This document shows, one piece after another, positions 35,916-47,501 of a DNA stretch of 64,000 nucleotides (its first letter is position 1; every line of letters starts with the position of its first letter). Both the position numbers and the translations under genes were made by a program. The notes beneath the pieces are model-generated. The model did not search any database and was not told the origin of the DNA. It saw nothing but the letters and a program-made list of their open reading frames with translations. Source of the stretch: Capnocytophaga felis (GTDB lineage: Bacteria > Bacteroidota > Bacteroidia > Flavobacteriales > Flavobacteriaceae); NCBI RefSeq assembly GCF_009684755.1, contig NZ_BLBC01000003.1, positions 114,104 to 178,103 on the forward strand, given 5' to 3'.

Positions 35916-37589
35916 ATGAAGCGACCCGCCATAGAACTTGCACAAATGGTTATTCTTGCTTGCAAAGCAAAAAACATCAAACATATTGTAATATCACCCG
36001 GTTCGAGAAATGCTCCTTTAACCATCGGATTTTCAAACGATTCCTTTTTTACGTGCTACAGTGTTGTTGATGAACGTTGTGCTGCATTTTTTGCCTTAGG
36101 AATTGCACAACAGATAAAACATCCTGTGGCGATGGTCTGCACTTCCGGTTCGGCTTTGTTGAATTACTATCCTGCTGTAAGTGAGGCTTTTTACAGTGAT
36201 ATTCCTTTAGTTGTAATTTCTGCTGATCGCCCTTTGGACAAAATCGATATCGGAGATGGTCAAACTATCCGTCAGCAAAATATTTTTGCCAATCACAGTG
36301 CTTATAATGCAAATTTGTCAGACAGGAAATTTAGCAATAAAAGTAATGAATATGAGCTAAATAGAGCTTTAAATACTGCCATAGAACGTCAAGCTCCCGT
36401 ACATATAAACGTTCCTTTTGAAGAACCTTTGTATTTAACTACAGAAGAATCTTTTTATTTTGAAAATCAGCCTATTGAAAAAAGAAAGCCTTACATAAAT
36501 CCCAAACAAAAAGCGGATTTTATTAAAAATTGGAATCAATCATCAAAGAAAATGGTTTTAGTCGGAGTTTTATCTCCTAACAGTTTGGAAAATAAATACA
36601 TAAATCTTTTAGCCAATGATCCTTCCGTTTTAGTTTTAACCGAAACAACTTCAAATCTTCATAACGAAAATTTCATTCCTTATATTGATAAGTTATTGAC
36701 TTTCACAGAAAAAGATGAAACCCTAAAAGAAAAATTACGCCCTGAATTATTACTTACTTTTGGAGGTTTGGTTGTTTCAAAAAAAATAAAACAATTTTTG
36801 CGTAAATTTCAGCCTAAATTTCACTATCATATTGATTTACAAAAAGGATACGATTCATATTTTTGCTTGACAAACCATTTTCAAACAGATATAAATTTCT
36901 TTTTTAATAATTTAAGTCCTGAATTGCAAAAAAACAATACAAAATACAGAAGTAAATGGCTTAAAATCAATGAAGAAATTCATAAAAAACATTTGGAATA
37001 TATTTCCGAAATTCCGTATTCTGACTTGAGAATATACGAACTAATTTTCAGTAAAATCCCTAAAAATCAATTAGTTCAACTGAGTAACAGCTCCACAGTT
37101 CGTTATGCACAACTTTTTAAATCAGACCCTTCTTGGAAAATTTTTTGTAACCGAGGAACAAGCGGAATTGACGGAAGCATATCCACCGCCATTGGTGCCG
37201 CAGTAGGAAGCAAATCCGCTACTTTACTGATTACCGGAGATTTAAGTTTCTTTTATGACAGCAATGGACTTTGGAATAAATATATTCCGAAAAGTTTCCG
37301 TATCATACTGATTAACAATCAAGGAGGAGGAATTTTCAGAATTTTACCGGGGGATAAATCCGACAAAAATTTTGAAACATATTTCGAAACGCCCCACCAA
37401 CTTACTGCAGAGCATCTCTGCAAAATGTACGGATGGGGCTATTCTCAGACGAATGATTTAGAGTCTCTTGAAGCTGAATTAAAAAACTTTTTTGATGATT
37501 CTGAGCATCCTAAATTATTGGAAATCAACACACCTCGATTGAAAAACGATAAAGTTTTGTTAAACTACTTTCATTTCTTGAAAAATTGA
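35916..37589 (+). CDS. menD: Menaquinone biosynthesis SEPHCHC synthase
   Basis: The 557-residue thiamin-diphosphate enzyme joins 2-oxoglutarate and isochorismate. Seen: VISPGSRNAPLTI (25-37), the cofactor-activating E53 in VDERCAAFF, TSGSALLNYYPAVSEAFYS, and the ThDP/Mg segment TGDLSFFYDSNGLWN followed by INNQGGGIF. Menaquinone is the respiratory quinone of Bacteroidetes. Other men genes are not in the window. A DUF2853 gene follows by 38 bases. Confidence 0.93.
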   Translation: MKRPAIELAQMVILACKAKNIKHIVISPGSRNAPLTIGFSNDSFFTCYSVVDERCAAFFALGIAQQIKHPVAMVCTSGSALLNYYPAVSEAFYSDIPLVVISADRPLDKIDIGDGQTIRQQNIFANHSAYNANLSDRKFSNKSNEYELNRALNTAIERQAPVHINVPFEEPLYLTTEESFYFENQPIEKRKPYINPKQKADFIKNWNQSSKKMVLVGVLSPNSLENKYINLLANDPSVLVLTETTSNLHNENFIPYIDKLLTFTEKDETLKEKLRPELLLTFGGLVVSKKIKQFLRKFQPKFHYHIDLQKGYDSYFCLTNHFQTDINFFFNNLSPELQKNNTKYRSKWLKINEEIHKKHLEYISEIPYSDLRIYELIFSKIPKNQLVQLSNSSTVRYAQLFKSDPSWKIFCNRGTSGIDGSISTAIGAAVGSKSATLLITGDLSFFYDSNGLWNKYIPKSFRIILINNQGGGIFRILPGDKSDKNFETYFETPHQLTAEHLCKMYGWGYSQTNDLESLEAELKNFFDDSEHPKLLEINTPRLKNDKVLLNYFHFLKN

Positions 37590-37627
37590 TTTAGTTTTAC
37601 ACTTTAATTATTAAAACAAAAGTCAAT

Positions 37628-37972
37628 ATGAGTAAAAGAGACGAACTTATTGAATTGTATGCCAAAGACTTAAAAGAGAAATGTGGAGTAACTCCCGATT
37701 TAGATTTCTTAAAAAAAGTAACAATTGGTTTAGGTCCTTCAATCTACAACGCTGATGCTTCAACAGTTGCGGGTTCAGACAAAACGGAATTAGACCGTGT
37801 AAAACAAAATTTTTTGATTAAAAAACTTGGCTTAAAAGACGGTCCGGAATTGGATAGTGCTATTGAATCTGTAATCGAAACTTACGGAAAATCAAACAAG
37901 AGTAAATATCGTGCAGTTATTTACTACTTATTGGCAAAACATTTCAAAAAAGAAGGAGTTTACGAAAAGTAA
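37628..37972 (+). CDS. DUF2853 family protein
   Basis: A 114-residue, mostly helical, soluble protein of the DUF2853 family; phrases seen include LGPSIYNADASTVAGSDKTEL and KYRAVIYYLLAKHFKK. Function unknown. In many Flavobacteriaceae it lies beside menD, as here. A terminator follows. Confidence 0.85.
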   Translation: MSKRDELIELYAKDLKEKCGVTPDLDFLKKVTIGLGPSIYNADASTVAGSDKTELDRVKQNFLIKKLGLKDGPELDSAIESVIETYGKSNKSKYRAVIYYLLAKHFKKEGVYEK

Positions 37973-37986
37973 AACTTAAAAATTAG

Positions 37987-40033
<2,047 letters not shown>

Positions 40034-40058
40034 TAATTGTTAAACCTCTCTATTTTAC

Positions 40059-40089
40059 ATCGACCTCTTTTTTTGAGGTCGATTTTTTT
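40059..40089. terminator. Bidirectional rho-independent terminator
   Basis: ATCGACCTC and GAGGTCGAT pair across a seven-T loop and are followed by a T tract; lies between convergent ligA and birA. Confidence 0.82.
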
Positions 40090-40104
40090 ATAAAACATTA
40101 AAAA

Positions 40105-40839
40105 TCAATATAGTAATTGTATTTCTTTTAATGCAAATTGCTTAATTTCTTCGTTTTCTATTTCAACTAGAAGCTCTCCTGAAGGAAGCACTCCTCGTAT
40201 AATTCCTGAAAAATCTTTTCCTTCTTTCGGTCGGAAAGCAGAAATTTTATTCAACTGAAAAAGATATTTTTCATAAACTGGATAAACTTCGGCAAATTGC
40301 ACCTGTTCCAAATTTATGAACTCTTTCCGTAAATTACGAATAATGGATTTCATAATCAACTCTATATCAAACTCTTTTTGAGTTATTTTTTGAAGAGATG
40401 ACGCTTTTGGCAAGCCGGAAAAGTCTGTTTGATTCACATTCAGCCCTATGCCTATGACACTTTTTTCTATATTCGTACCTCTAATTACATTTTCGATTAA
40501 AATTCCGCCTATTTTATGTTTTTCTAACAAAATATCATTAGGCCATTTTATCTTTACACTCGGAATTTGCATTTCTTCGATAGTTTGTGCAACCACAATT
40601 GCCGTAAGCATATTCAACAGAAAATATCGTTCTAATTGAAATTTTTTATGTAAAAATAAAACACTGAATGTCAAATTCTTGTATGATTCTGTCAGCCACT
40701 TGGCTCCGTACTGCCCTACTCCATTGGTTTGATTTGGAGTCCAAACGGTTAAGAAATTTGGCAAATTTTCTTCCGAATTTGCTAACTTTTTCAGATAATT
40801 ATTAGTAGAATCTACCGTATCAAGCTTAATAATATTCAT
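40105..40839 (-). CDS. birA: Biotin-protein ligase, catalytic domain only
   Basis: The 244-residue protein attaches biotin to carboxylases. It has no N-terminal helix-turn-helix, so it is not a repressor. Seen: VDSTNNYLKK, QTNGVGQYGAKW at the biotinyl-AMP loop, VKIKWPNDILL with the catalytic lysine, GGILIE and GIGLNVN. The loop keeps its glycines but has no Arg/Lys inside it (GVGQYG compared with GRGRRG of E. coli). Confidence 0.9.
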   Translation of the reverse strand: MNIIKLDTVDSTNNYLKKLANSEENLPNFLTVWTPNQTNGVGQYGAKWLTESYKNLTFSVLFLHKKFQLERYFLLNMLTAIVVAQTIEEMQIPSVKIKWPNDILLEKHKIGGILIENVIRGTNIEKSVIGIGLNVNQTDFSGLPKASSLQKITQKEFDIELIMKSIIRNLRKEFINLEQVQFAEVYPVYEKYLFQLNKISAFRPKEGKDFSGIIRGVLPSGELLVEIENEEIKQFALKEIQLLY

Positions 40840-40880
40840 ATTTAATTACAAAATGCGGACAAAACTAACAAAAACTACGA

Positions 40881-41879
40881 TTAACTTTTCAACATTTTCC
40901 AGAAAATATCCTCATCTGATTTACTCACAAATTCAGTTTCTATGGGGAGATAATGAATCTCAGGCAATTGATTTTGCAAGCGTACGAAATCTTTTTCAGT
41001 AGTCAATATTCGAGGTTCTTTCTTTAATTTTTCTATTTCTGAGGAAGAAAAATTATGGTGGTCAGGAAATTCCAAATGCCTGTAATTAGCCTGATTATCA
41101 TCTAAAAACTGAATTAACGGAAGAGGATTTGCAATTCCTGTAACAAGTAGAAAAGGCTTTTTTAAAAAATCCTGTAAATCAATCACTTCTTTTTGCGAAT
41201 ATACTTTTTCAGAATAGGAAATAGTTGCAAAAACTACCTTTTGTTTTTCGTTTTTTTGTAATTTTTTTGTAATTTCTATGCGTTTTTTTTCTGAAATATT
41301 AGTCGGAGATTTAGTAACAACAATTACATCTGCTTTTTCAGCTCTTGAAACAACGTCTCTCAAATTTCCCGTTGGAAGAAGATAATCATCTGAATATAAA
41401 CTATTATAGGAAGTTAATAATACGTTTTTTTGAGCTTTTATTCTCCTATGCTGAAAAGCATCATCAAGCAAAATAATTTCAGGAGCATTTTTTAGTTTCA
41501 ATAATTCTCCAACACCTCTAACTCTATCAGAATCAACTACTAAAATAATTTCAGGAAACTTTTTCCAAAATTGAAATGGCTCATCTCCCAAATCAAAAAC
41601 CGTTGAATTTTTATTCGCCAAAACAAAGCCTTTCGTTTTACGTTTGTATCCACGACTAACAACTCCCACTCTTTTTTGAGATTTGAGTTTGCGTATCAGA
41701 TATTCCACCATTGGAGTTTTTCCTGTACCTCCAACACTCAAATTTCCCACACAAATAATTGGAACATTGAAAGTTACAGAATTGAATATTCCATAATCAA
41801 ATGCCAAATGACGCAGACGAATTACCATTCCGTATAAAATGGAAACTGGAAAAAGCAAATAACGTAAAAATTGTATCAT
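40881..41879 (-). CDS. lpxK: Tetraacyldisaccharide 4'-kinase
   Basis: The 332-residue inner-membrane-associated kinase phosphorylates the lipid A precursor at the 4' position. An N-terminal hydrophobic helix is followed by the P-loop GNLSVGGTGKTP (45-56) and the DDAFQHRRIK motif. It is 41 bases upstream of birA and may be transcribed with it. Confidence 0.93.
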   Translation of the reverse strand: MIQFLRYLLFPVSILYGMVIRLRHLAFDYGIFNSVTFNVPIICVGNLSVGGTGKTPMVEYLIRKLKSQKRVGVVSRGYKRKTKGFVLANKNSTVFDLGDEPFQFWKKFPEIILVVDSDRVRGVGELLKLKNAPEIILLDDAFQHRRIKAQKNVLLTSYNSLYSDDYLLPTGNLRDVVSRAEKADVIVVTKSPTNISEKKRIEITKKLQKNEKQKVVFATISYSEKVYSQKEVIDLQDFLKKPFLLVTGIANPLPLIQFLDDNQANYRHLEFPDHHNFSSSEIEKLKKEPRILTTEKDFVRLQNQLPEIHYLPIETEFVSKSDEDIFWKMLKS

Positions 41880-41892
41880 TTTCGTTTTTGTG

Positions 41893-41900
41893 CAAAAGTA
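41893..41900 (-). promoter_or_regulatory. -7 promoter box of lpxK
   Basis: The minus strand reads TACTTTTG, matching TAnnTTTG, 13 bases before the ATG; a short leader is implied. Confidence 0.4.
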
Positions 41901-41956
41901 AAATTATTTAGAACAATAAAAACCAAAAATTAATGATTTTTTCTCAATTAATTGAT

Positions 41957-41964
41957 TACCTTTG
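41957..41964 (+). promoter_or_regulatory. -7 promoter box of DEAD-box gene
   Basis: TACCTTTG, perfect TAnnTTTG, 18 bases before the ATG at 41983. The in-frame TTG at 41962 is part of this box and cannot be the start. Confidence 0.55.
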
Positions 41965-41982
41965 CCCCGTAGAAAATTATAT

Positions 41983-43743
41983 ATGAATTCATTTAAACAA
42001 TTGGGGCTTAATGAGCCTATTATCAAAGCCATAGATGATATGGGCTTTGAAAACCCTTCTGAAATACAACAAAAAGCAATCCCTTCACTACTTTCTGAAG
42101 ACACTGATATGGTTGCTTTAGCACAAACAGGAACTGGAAAAACGGCAGCATTCGGCTTTCCTCTTTTACAAAAAATCAACGCTGACAACCGTGAAACACA
42201 AGGACTTATTCTTTCTCCCACTCGTGAACTATGTCTGCAAATTGCCTCAGAATTAAAACTTTACTCAAAGTACATTCCTAAAATAAATGTTGTTGCAATT
42301 TATGGTGGAGCAAGTATTGAAGAACAGGCTCGTAGTGTAAAAAAAGGAGCTCAAATCATAGTTGCTACTCCCGGACGTATGCAGGATATGATTCGCAGAA
42401 ATTTCGTAAACATCTCAAATATAGAATTTTGCGTATTAGATGAAGCTGACGAAATGTTAAATATGGGCTTCTACGAAGATATTACGTCAATTTTATCTCA
42501 TACTCCGGAAACGAAAAACACGTGGCTTTTTTCGGCTACAATGCCTAATGAAGTAGCAAAAATTGCTCGTCAGTTTATGCATAAACCCCTGGAAATCACA
42601 ATAGGAACAAGAAATCAGGCTTCCAACAGCATACGCCACGAGTTCTATATGGTAAACGGACGGCACAGATACGAGGCTCTAAAACGATTGGCTGATGCAA
42701 ATCCCGATATCTTTTCTGTAGTTTTTTGTAGAACAAAGAAAGACACTCAATCTGTTGCAGAAAAACTAATCGAAGACGGTTATAACGCAGCCGCATTACA
42801 CGGTGATTTGAGTCAAAACCAACGTGATTTGGTAATGAAAGCCTTCCGTGCCAAGCAAATACAGATGTTAATCGCCACAGATGTTGCTGCACGAGGAATT
42901 GACGTTGATGATATTACTCACGTTATTCACTATCAACTTCCTGATGAAATAGAAACATATACTCACCGAAGCGGACGCACCGGAAGAGCCGGAAAATCAG
43001 GAGTTTCAATGGTTATTATCCCTAAGAGTGAAGTAAAAAAAATCAAAGCCATTGAGAAAATCATTCAGCAACCTTTTGAACTGAAAAAGTTACCAAGCGG
43101 AATCGAAATCTGTGAAATACAATTATATCATTTAGCTAATAATATCAAAAATGTTACTGTAAATCAGGCAATTGAGGATTATCTACCTGCTATAAATGAC
43201 GTTCTACAAGGAGTTGACAGAGAGGAACTTATCAAAAAAATGGTAGCTGTGGAATTTAACCGATTCTTCAACTATTATAAAAATTCAAAGGATTTGAACA
43301 GTTCAGAAGGAAAAGATTCTAACTCAAATAATGACGAAGTTCGATTTTTTATAAATGTAGGTGAAAGAGATGGTTATGATTGGAAAACTTTGAAAGACTT
43401 CCTAAAAGCAACTCTTGATTTAGGTAAAGACGATATTTTCAAAGTAGATGTGAAAAATAGTTTCTCTTTTTTCAACACTGAAGCAGAAAATACTGATTTA
43501 GTGATGAATACATTCAATGATTTTCAAATGGATGGTCGCTTTATCAATGTCGAAATTTCTTCAAAACAAGAAGGAAAAGAGCGAAACAGAAAAGGTCAAA
43601 GAGAAAAAAACAGAGATTCAAAAAGCAAAAAACGCAATGGAAAATCTCGTTCTGCTGAAAAACAATCTCCAAAAGGAAAAAGAGAGCAAAAAACCTCACA
43701 AGCCTTTGAAAAAGCTTTCAATAAAAGGAAAAGACGAAAATAA
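41983..43743 (+). CDS. DEAD-box RNA helicase with DbpA-type RNA-binding domain
   Basis: The 586-residue helicase has AQTGTGKT (47-54), PTRELCLQIA, TPGRM, DEAD (153-156), SAT, VFCRTKK and HRSGRTGRAG, so the motor is complete. Residues about 440-520 form a DbpA-like RRM (VRFFINVGERDGYDW...GRFINVEIS) and the tail is strongly basic (Lys/Arg/Ser). Such helicases help ribosome assembly or cold adaptation (CsdA/DbpA group). Which of these applies is not visible. Monocistronic, with its own terminator. Confidence 0.92.
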   Translation: MNSFKQLGLNEPIIKAIDDMGFENPSEIQQKAIPSLLSEDTDMVALAQTGTGKTAAFGFPLLQKINADNRETQGLILSPTRELCLQIASELKLYSKYIPKINVVAIYGGASIEEQARSVKKGAQIIVATPGRMQDMIRRNFVNISNIEFCVLDEADEMLNMGFYEDITSILSHTPETKNTWLFSATMPNEVAKIARQFMHKPLEITIGTRNQASNSIRHEFYMVNGRHRYEALKRLADANPDIFSVVFCRTKKDTQSVAEKLIEDGYNAAALHGDLSQNQRDLVMKAFRAKQIQMLIATDVAARGIDVDDITHVIHYQLPDEIETYTHRSGRTGRAGKSGVSMVIIPKSEVKKIKAIEKIIQQPFELKKLPSGIEICEIQLYHLANNIKNVTVNQAIEDYLPAINDVLQGVDREELIKKMVAVEFNRFFNYYKNSKDLNSSEGKDSNSNNDEVRFFINVGERDGYDWKTLKDFLKATLDLGKDDIFKVDVKNSFSFFNTEAENTDLVMNTFNDFQMDGRFINVEISSKQEGKERNRKGQREKNRDSKSKKRNGKSRSAEKQSPKGKREQKTSQAFEKAFNKRKRRK

Positions 43744-43761
43744 TCAGCTATAAATGATAAA

Positions 43762-43794
43762 ACAAAGAGTGGAGAGAAATCTTCACTCTTTTTT
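43762..43794 (+). terminator. Rho-independent terminator after helicase gene
   Basis: AAAGAGTG and CACTCTTT stem with an extended inner part, followed by T tract. Confidence 0.75.
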
Positions 43795-43924
43795 AATACT
43801 CTACAAAATTTGTTAAATAAAAACAAAAAGTAAAGCCATTTCCTAATTTATTTCTTTTATTTTTATACCTTTATCCTTTGATTATGTGATGAAATCATAG
43901 AACCTTAAAGTTAAAAAACATTAT

Positions 43925-44683
43925 ATGAAAAAAATACTATTTATACTAACAATTGTATTTGCTCATCTTGCAACTGCTCAAGAAACTGAAGTTCAAGGAA
44001 ATGTATTTAGTGTACATACGAATAAACCAATTCCTAATGTACACATTTTAAACCTCAATAAGGTTAGAGGGACAACCACTGATAACAATGGAAATTTCAG
44101 TATTCGTGCTGCGATAAATGACACCTTGTATTTTTCTTTTTTAGGACACAAATCAATGAAAGTGCAGGTAACCAATGATATGCTCAAGTTTTCGGGTACA
44201 AAAATTGGAATGACAGAACTTGCGTACGCTTTGGAAGAAGTAGTCATAACTCCTTATAAATTAACTGGTTTCTTAGATATTGACGCAAAAAACGTTCCTA
44301 TAAACGAAAACAAACGTTATAGTATTTCAGGGTTAGAAATTGGTTACGAAAGTCGAGGAAGTTCAGGTGCTGTGGGGCGTGTAATTAGTTCCATATTCAA
44401 TCCTGTTGATTTACTTTATCGAACATTCGGTTCAAAAGGAAGAGAAATGCGAAAACTCCAAAAAATGCGGGAAGACAATCAATTAAGCGACCTTCTTGCC
44501 ACAAGATACGACCGAGAAACATTGTTGGAACTTCTGCAAATAGACCGAAATGAACTTGAAGAAATCATTCGTTCGTGTAATTATTCTAGCGATTTTATAA
44601 TGTCAGCCAATGATTTACAAATACTTGAGGCAATCAGTAGTTGTTATGAAGAATATCGAGTATTAAATCGAAAAAAGAAATAA
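43925..44683 (+). CDS. Secreted carboxypeptidase-D-regulatory-like protein
   Basis: The 252-residue protein has a signal peptide (MKKILFILTIVFAHLATA) and one CarboxypepD_reg-like beta domain (about 23-100: VQGNVFSVHTNKPIPNVHIL, TTDNNGNFSIRA, YFSFLGHKSMKV, LEEVVIT), the domain that begins SusC proteins, but no barrel follows. The rest is helical and charged, ending in RKKK. Its role is unknown. A separate gene for an AsmA-like protein begins 54 bases downstream. Confidence 0.82.
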   Translation: MKKILFILTIVFAHLATAQETEVQGNVFSVHTNKPIPNVHILNLNKVRGTTTDNNGNFSIRAAINDTLYFSFLGHKSMKVQVTNDMLKFSGTKIGMTELAYALEEVVITPYKLTGFLDIDAKNVPINENKRYSISGLEIGYESRGSSGAVGRVISSIFNPVDLLYRTFGSKGREMRKLQKMREDNQLSDLLATRYDRETLLELLQIDRNELEEIIRSCNYSSDFIMSANDLQILEAISSCYEEYRVLNRKKK

Positions 44684-44737
44684 TTCAAAAATTGTCTTCT
44701 TTCTTATTCAAAAAATTTTACAAAAACACAATTTTAG

Positions 44738-47416
44738 ATGAAAACAGCAAAAAAAATCTTTAAAATCGGAGGTATCATTCTGATTATTATCATTTTAGCA
44801 ATGATAGCAATTCCTTATCTTTTCAAAGATACGATTAAAGAAAAAGCAATCGCCTCCATAAACAAAAATATAAACGCAACAGCCTCTTTGGAAGATGTTT
44901 CCGTAAGTCTGTTCAAAAACTTTCCAAGAGCATCTGTTTCTCTTGCTAACTTTCAGATTATCAACAAAGAACCTTTTGCCGGAGATACATTGTTTTCAGC
45001 CAAAGAGATGAATTTAAAACTAAGTATAACAGATTTAATTTCAGGAAATTATAATATTCTTGGTTTTGATTTGAAAGATGCTTCTGTTTTAATACATTTT
45101 AACAAAGAAGGAAGAGGAAATTACGATATTGCCATTCCTTCTGAAACCGCAACAGACAAAAACAGTGAATCAAGTGCTTTTGACTTAAAAATACAATCCT
45201 ATACCGTTGAAAATATGAAGTTTACCTTCAAAGATGATGATGGAAACATACTTTTAACTCTTGATAAAATCAATCATAAAGGAAAAGGAAATTTTTCCAA
45301 TGAAATTTTAGATTTGAAAACAGAAAGCACAGCAAACCTCTCTTTTTCAATGGATAAAAGCAACTTTATGAATAAGATTCCCATTTCATTAGACGCTGTT
45401 TTAGGAATTGATTTAAACCAACAAAAATACACTTTTAAGGAAAATAAAGCTGTCATTAACCGATTAGATTTGGTGTTTGACGGATTTATTCAGCTATTAG
45501 AAAACGGACAACGATACGATTTAACTTTTAATACACCTTCCTCTTCCTTTCAAAACTTTTTGGCTTTAATTCCAGAAGAATATTCAAAAAGTATTGAAAA
45601 TGTGAAAACTACGGGCAACTTTACGGTTAATGGAAAAGTAAAAGGAGATTTTAACAAAGAACGTATTCCGGCTTTCGGAATTGAAATGTTTTCACAAAAC
45701 GCATCACTTAAATATCCTGATTTGCCCAAAACAATCCAAAATATTAATATCGATTTGAAGGTAAATAACGAAACAGGAATTTTGAATGACACCAAAATCG
45801 ACCTGAACAAATTTACAATGACCATTGACCAAGACCATTTTTCTGCCAGAGCAAAAGTCAGTAACCTTATTGAAAATCCTTATGTAGATACTGATTTAAA
45901 AGGAGTTATAAACTTAGCTAATCTTTCTAAAGCATATCCTATCTCTTTGGATAAAAAATTATCAGGAATTTTAAAAATGGATGTTTCTGCTCAATTGGAT
46001 ATGAATTCTGTTGAAAGACAACAATATCAAAATATAAAAAGTCAAGGAAATGCTTCATTACAGCAATTTGTATATGACGGTGAAGAATTTGTAAAACCTT
46101 TTCATATCAATGAAGCTGGATTAAATTTCAGTCCTTCGCATATTGAACTGAGTAGCTTTTCGGCAAAAACGGGTGAATCAGACATCAATCTGAAAGGAAG
46201 ATTTGACAATCTCTACGGATTTCTATTCAAAAAAGAGATTTTGAAAGGAAATTTTAATATGAAATCAGATAAATTGGCTGTAAATGACTTTTTACAACCT
46301 TCATCAGCTTCAAAAAGTACAGAATCTGAAGCTAAAACCATAGAAAACACTTCGAAAGAGACTGACAAAACTTCATTAAAAGTTCCTTCTTTCTTGGATT
46401 GTACTTTTTCTGCCAGTGCCAATACCGTGATTTACGATAATTTACATCTAAAAAATGTCGCCGGAAAATTAATTATCAAAGATGAAAAAGTTTCACTTGA
46501 AAATTTGAAAACAGATATTTTTGGAGGAGAAATTGCCATAAGCGGAAATGTTTCCACTAAAGAAAACGTCCCTACTTTTGATGTTAAACTATTAATGAAC
46601 AAATTGAATGTACCCGAGGCTTTCACACATATTGATATGTTAAAGAAAATAGCTCCGATTGCCAGTGTTGTTCAAGGTTTTGTAAATACAAACATCTCTG
46701 TTAGTGGAGAATTAAATGACGATTTAACTCCAAATTTGAATACCATTTCAGGAGATTTGTTGGCTTCACTTATTAATTCCAGAATTAAAAGTGAAGAATC
46801 ACCTTTGCTTTCTTCCTTAGATTCACATTTTTCAGGTTTAAATTTATCTAATCTAAACTTGAACGATTTGAAAGCGTCTTTACAGTTTGAAAATGGCAGA
46901 GTAAAATTCAAACCTTTCACTCTGAAATACAAGGATGTAGCGATTAATGTAGATGGCTCACACGGCTTCGACCAAACGATGAATTATCAACTAATATTTA
47001 ATGTTCCGCCTCAAATGTTAGGAAATGAAGCTAATTCTCTACTATCAAAACTAACTCCTGAGAATCAGAAGAAAATCAGTAATATTCCTGTAATTGCCTC
47101 TGTTGAAGGAACTTTTAAATCTCCTAAGGTATCAACTGATATGAAACAAGCTGTCACAAACTTAGTCTCTCAAATAGCTGAAGGTCAGATTAATAATTTA
47201 AAGAACAAAGGAACTGATGCAATAAAAAGTTTAATTTCATCAAAAACAGACTCTACAACAGCAGGAAAAGCTGGCAAAATGGTTGATGGATTAATCAATA
47301 ATAAAGATAGCGTCATTAATAAAACAAAAGAAGAAGTTAAAGAGAAAGCAAAAGAAGAGGTGAAAAAAGAAGCTAAAAAACAAATAAACAACTTTTTAAA
47401 AGGATTAGGAGGTTAA
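44738..47416 (+). CDS. AsmA family envelope protein
   Basis: The 892-residue protein has one N-terminal membrane helix (about 9-29) and then a long beta-rich periplasmic part with the AsmA N-terminus (NATASLEDVSVSLFKNFPRASVSLANFQI). AsmA-like proteins form groove-like bridges thought to carry phospholipid to the outer membrane. The C-terminal 130 residues are Lys/Ala-rich and helical (KEEVKEKAKEEVKKEAKK). A terminator follows. Confidence 0.87.
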   Translation: MKTAKKIFKIGGIILIIIILAMIAIPYLFKDTIKEKAIASINKNINATASLEDVSVSLFKNFPRASVSLANFQIINKEPFAGDTLFSAKEMNLKLSITDLISGNYNILGFDLKDASVLIHFNKEGRGNYDIAIPSETATDKNSESSAFDLKIQSYTVENMKFTFKDDDGNILLTLDKINHKGKGNFSNEILDLKTESTANLSFSMDKSNFMNKIPISLDAVLGIDLNQQKYTFKENKAVINRLDLVFDGFIQLLENGQRYDLTFNTPSSSFQNFLALIPEEYSKSIENVKTTGNFTVNGKVKGDFNKERIPAFGIEMFSQNASLKYPDLPKTIQNINIDLKVNNETGILNDTKIDLNKFTMTIDQDHFSARAKVSNLIENPYVDTDLKGVINLANLSKAYPISLDKKLSGILKMDVSAQLDMNSVERQQYQNIKSQGNASLQQFVYDGEEFVKPFHINEAGLNFSPSHIELSSFSAKTGESDINLKGRFDNLYGFLFKKEILKGNFNMKSDKLAVNDFLQPSSASKSTESEAKTIENTSKETDKTSLKVPSFLDCTFSASANTVIYDNLHLKNVAGKLIIKDEKVSLENLKTDIFGGEIAISGNVSTKENVPTFDVKLLMNKLNVPEAFTHIDMLKKIAPIASVVQGFVNTNISVSGELNDDLTPNLNTISGDLLASLINSRIKSEESPLLSSLDSHFSGLNLSNLNLNDLKASLQFENGRVKFKPFTLKYKDVAINVDGSHGFDQTMNYQLIFNVPPQMLGNEANSLLSKLTPENQKKISNIPVIASVEGTFKSPKVSTDMKQAVTNLVSQIAEGQINNLKNKGTDAIKSLISSKTDSTTAGKAGKMVDGLINNKDSVINKTKEEVKEKAKEEVKKEAKKQINNFLKGLGG

Positions 47417-47450
47417 TAACAAAGAATAAACAATAGATTTTTTCACATAT

Positions 47451-47482
47451 AAAAAAGCTCGAAATTAATTCGAGCTTTTTTT
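47451..47482. terminator. Bidirectional rho-independent terminator
   Basis: AAAAAAGCTCGAA and TTCGAGCTTTTTT arms between convergent genes. Confidence 0.88.
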
Positions 47483-47501
47483 ATTATCAACAAATTAACT
47501 T

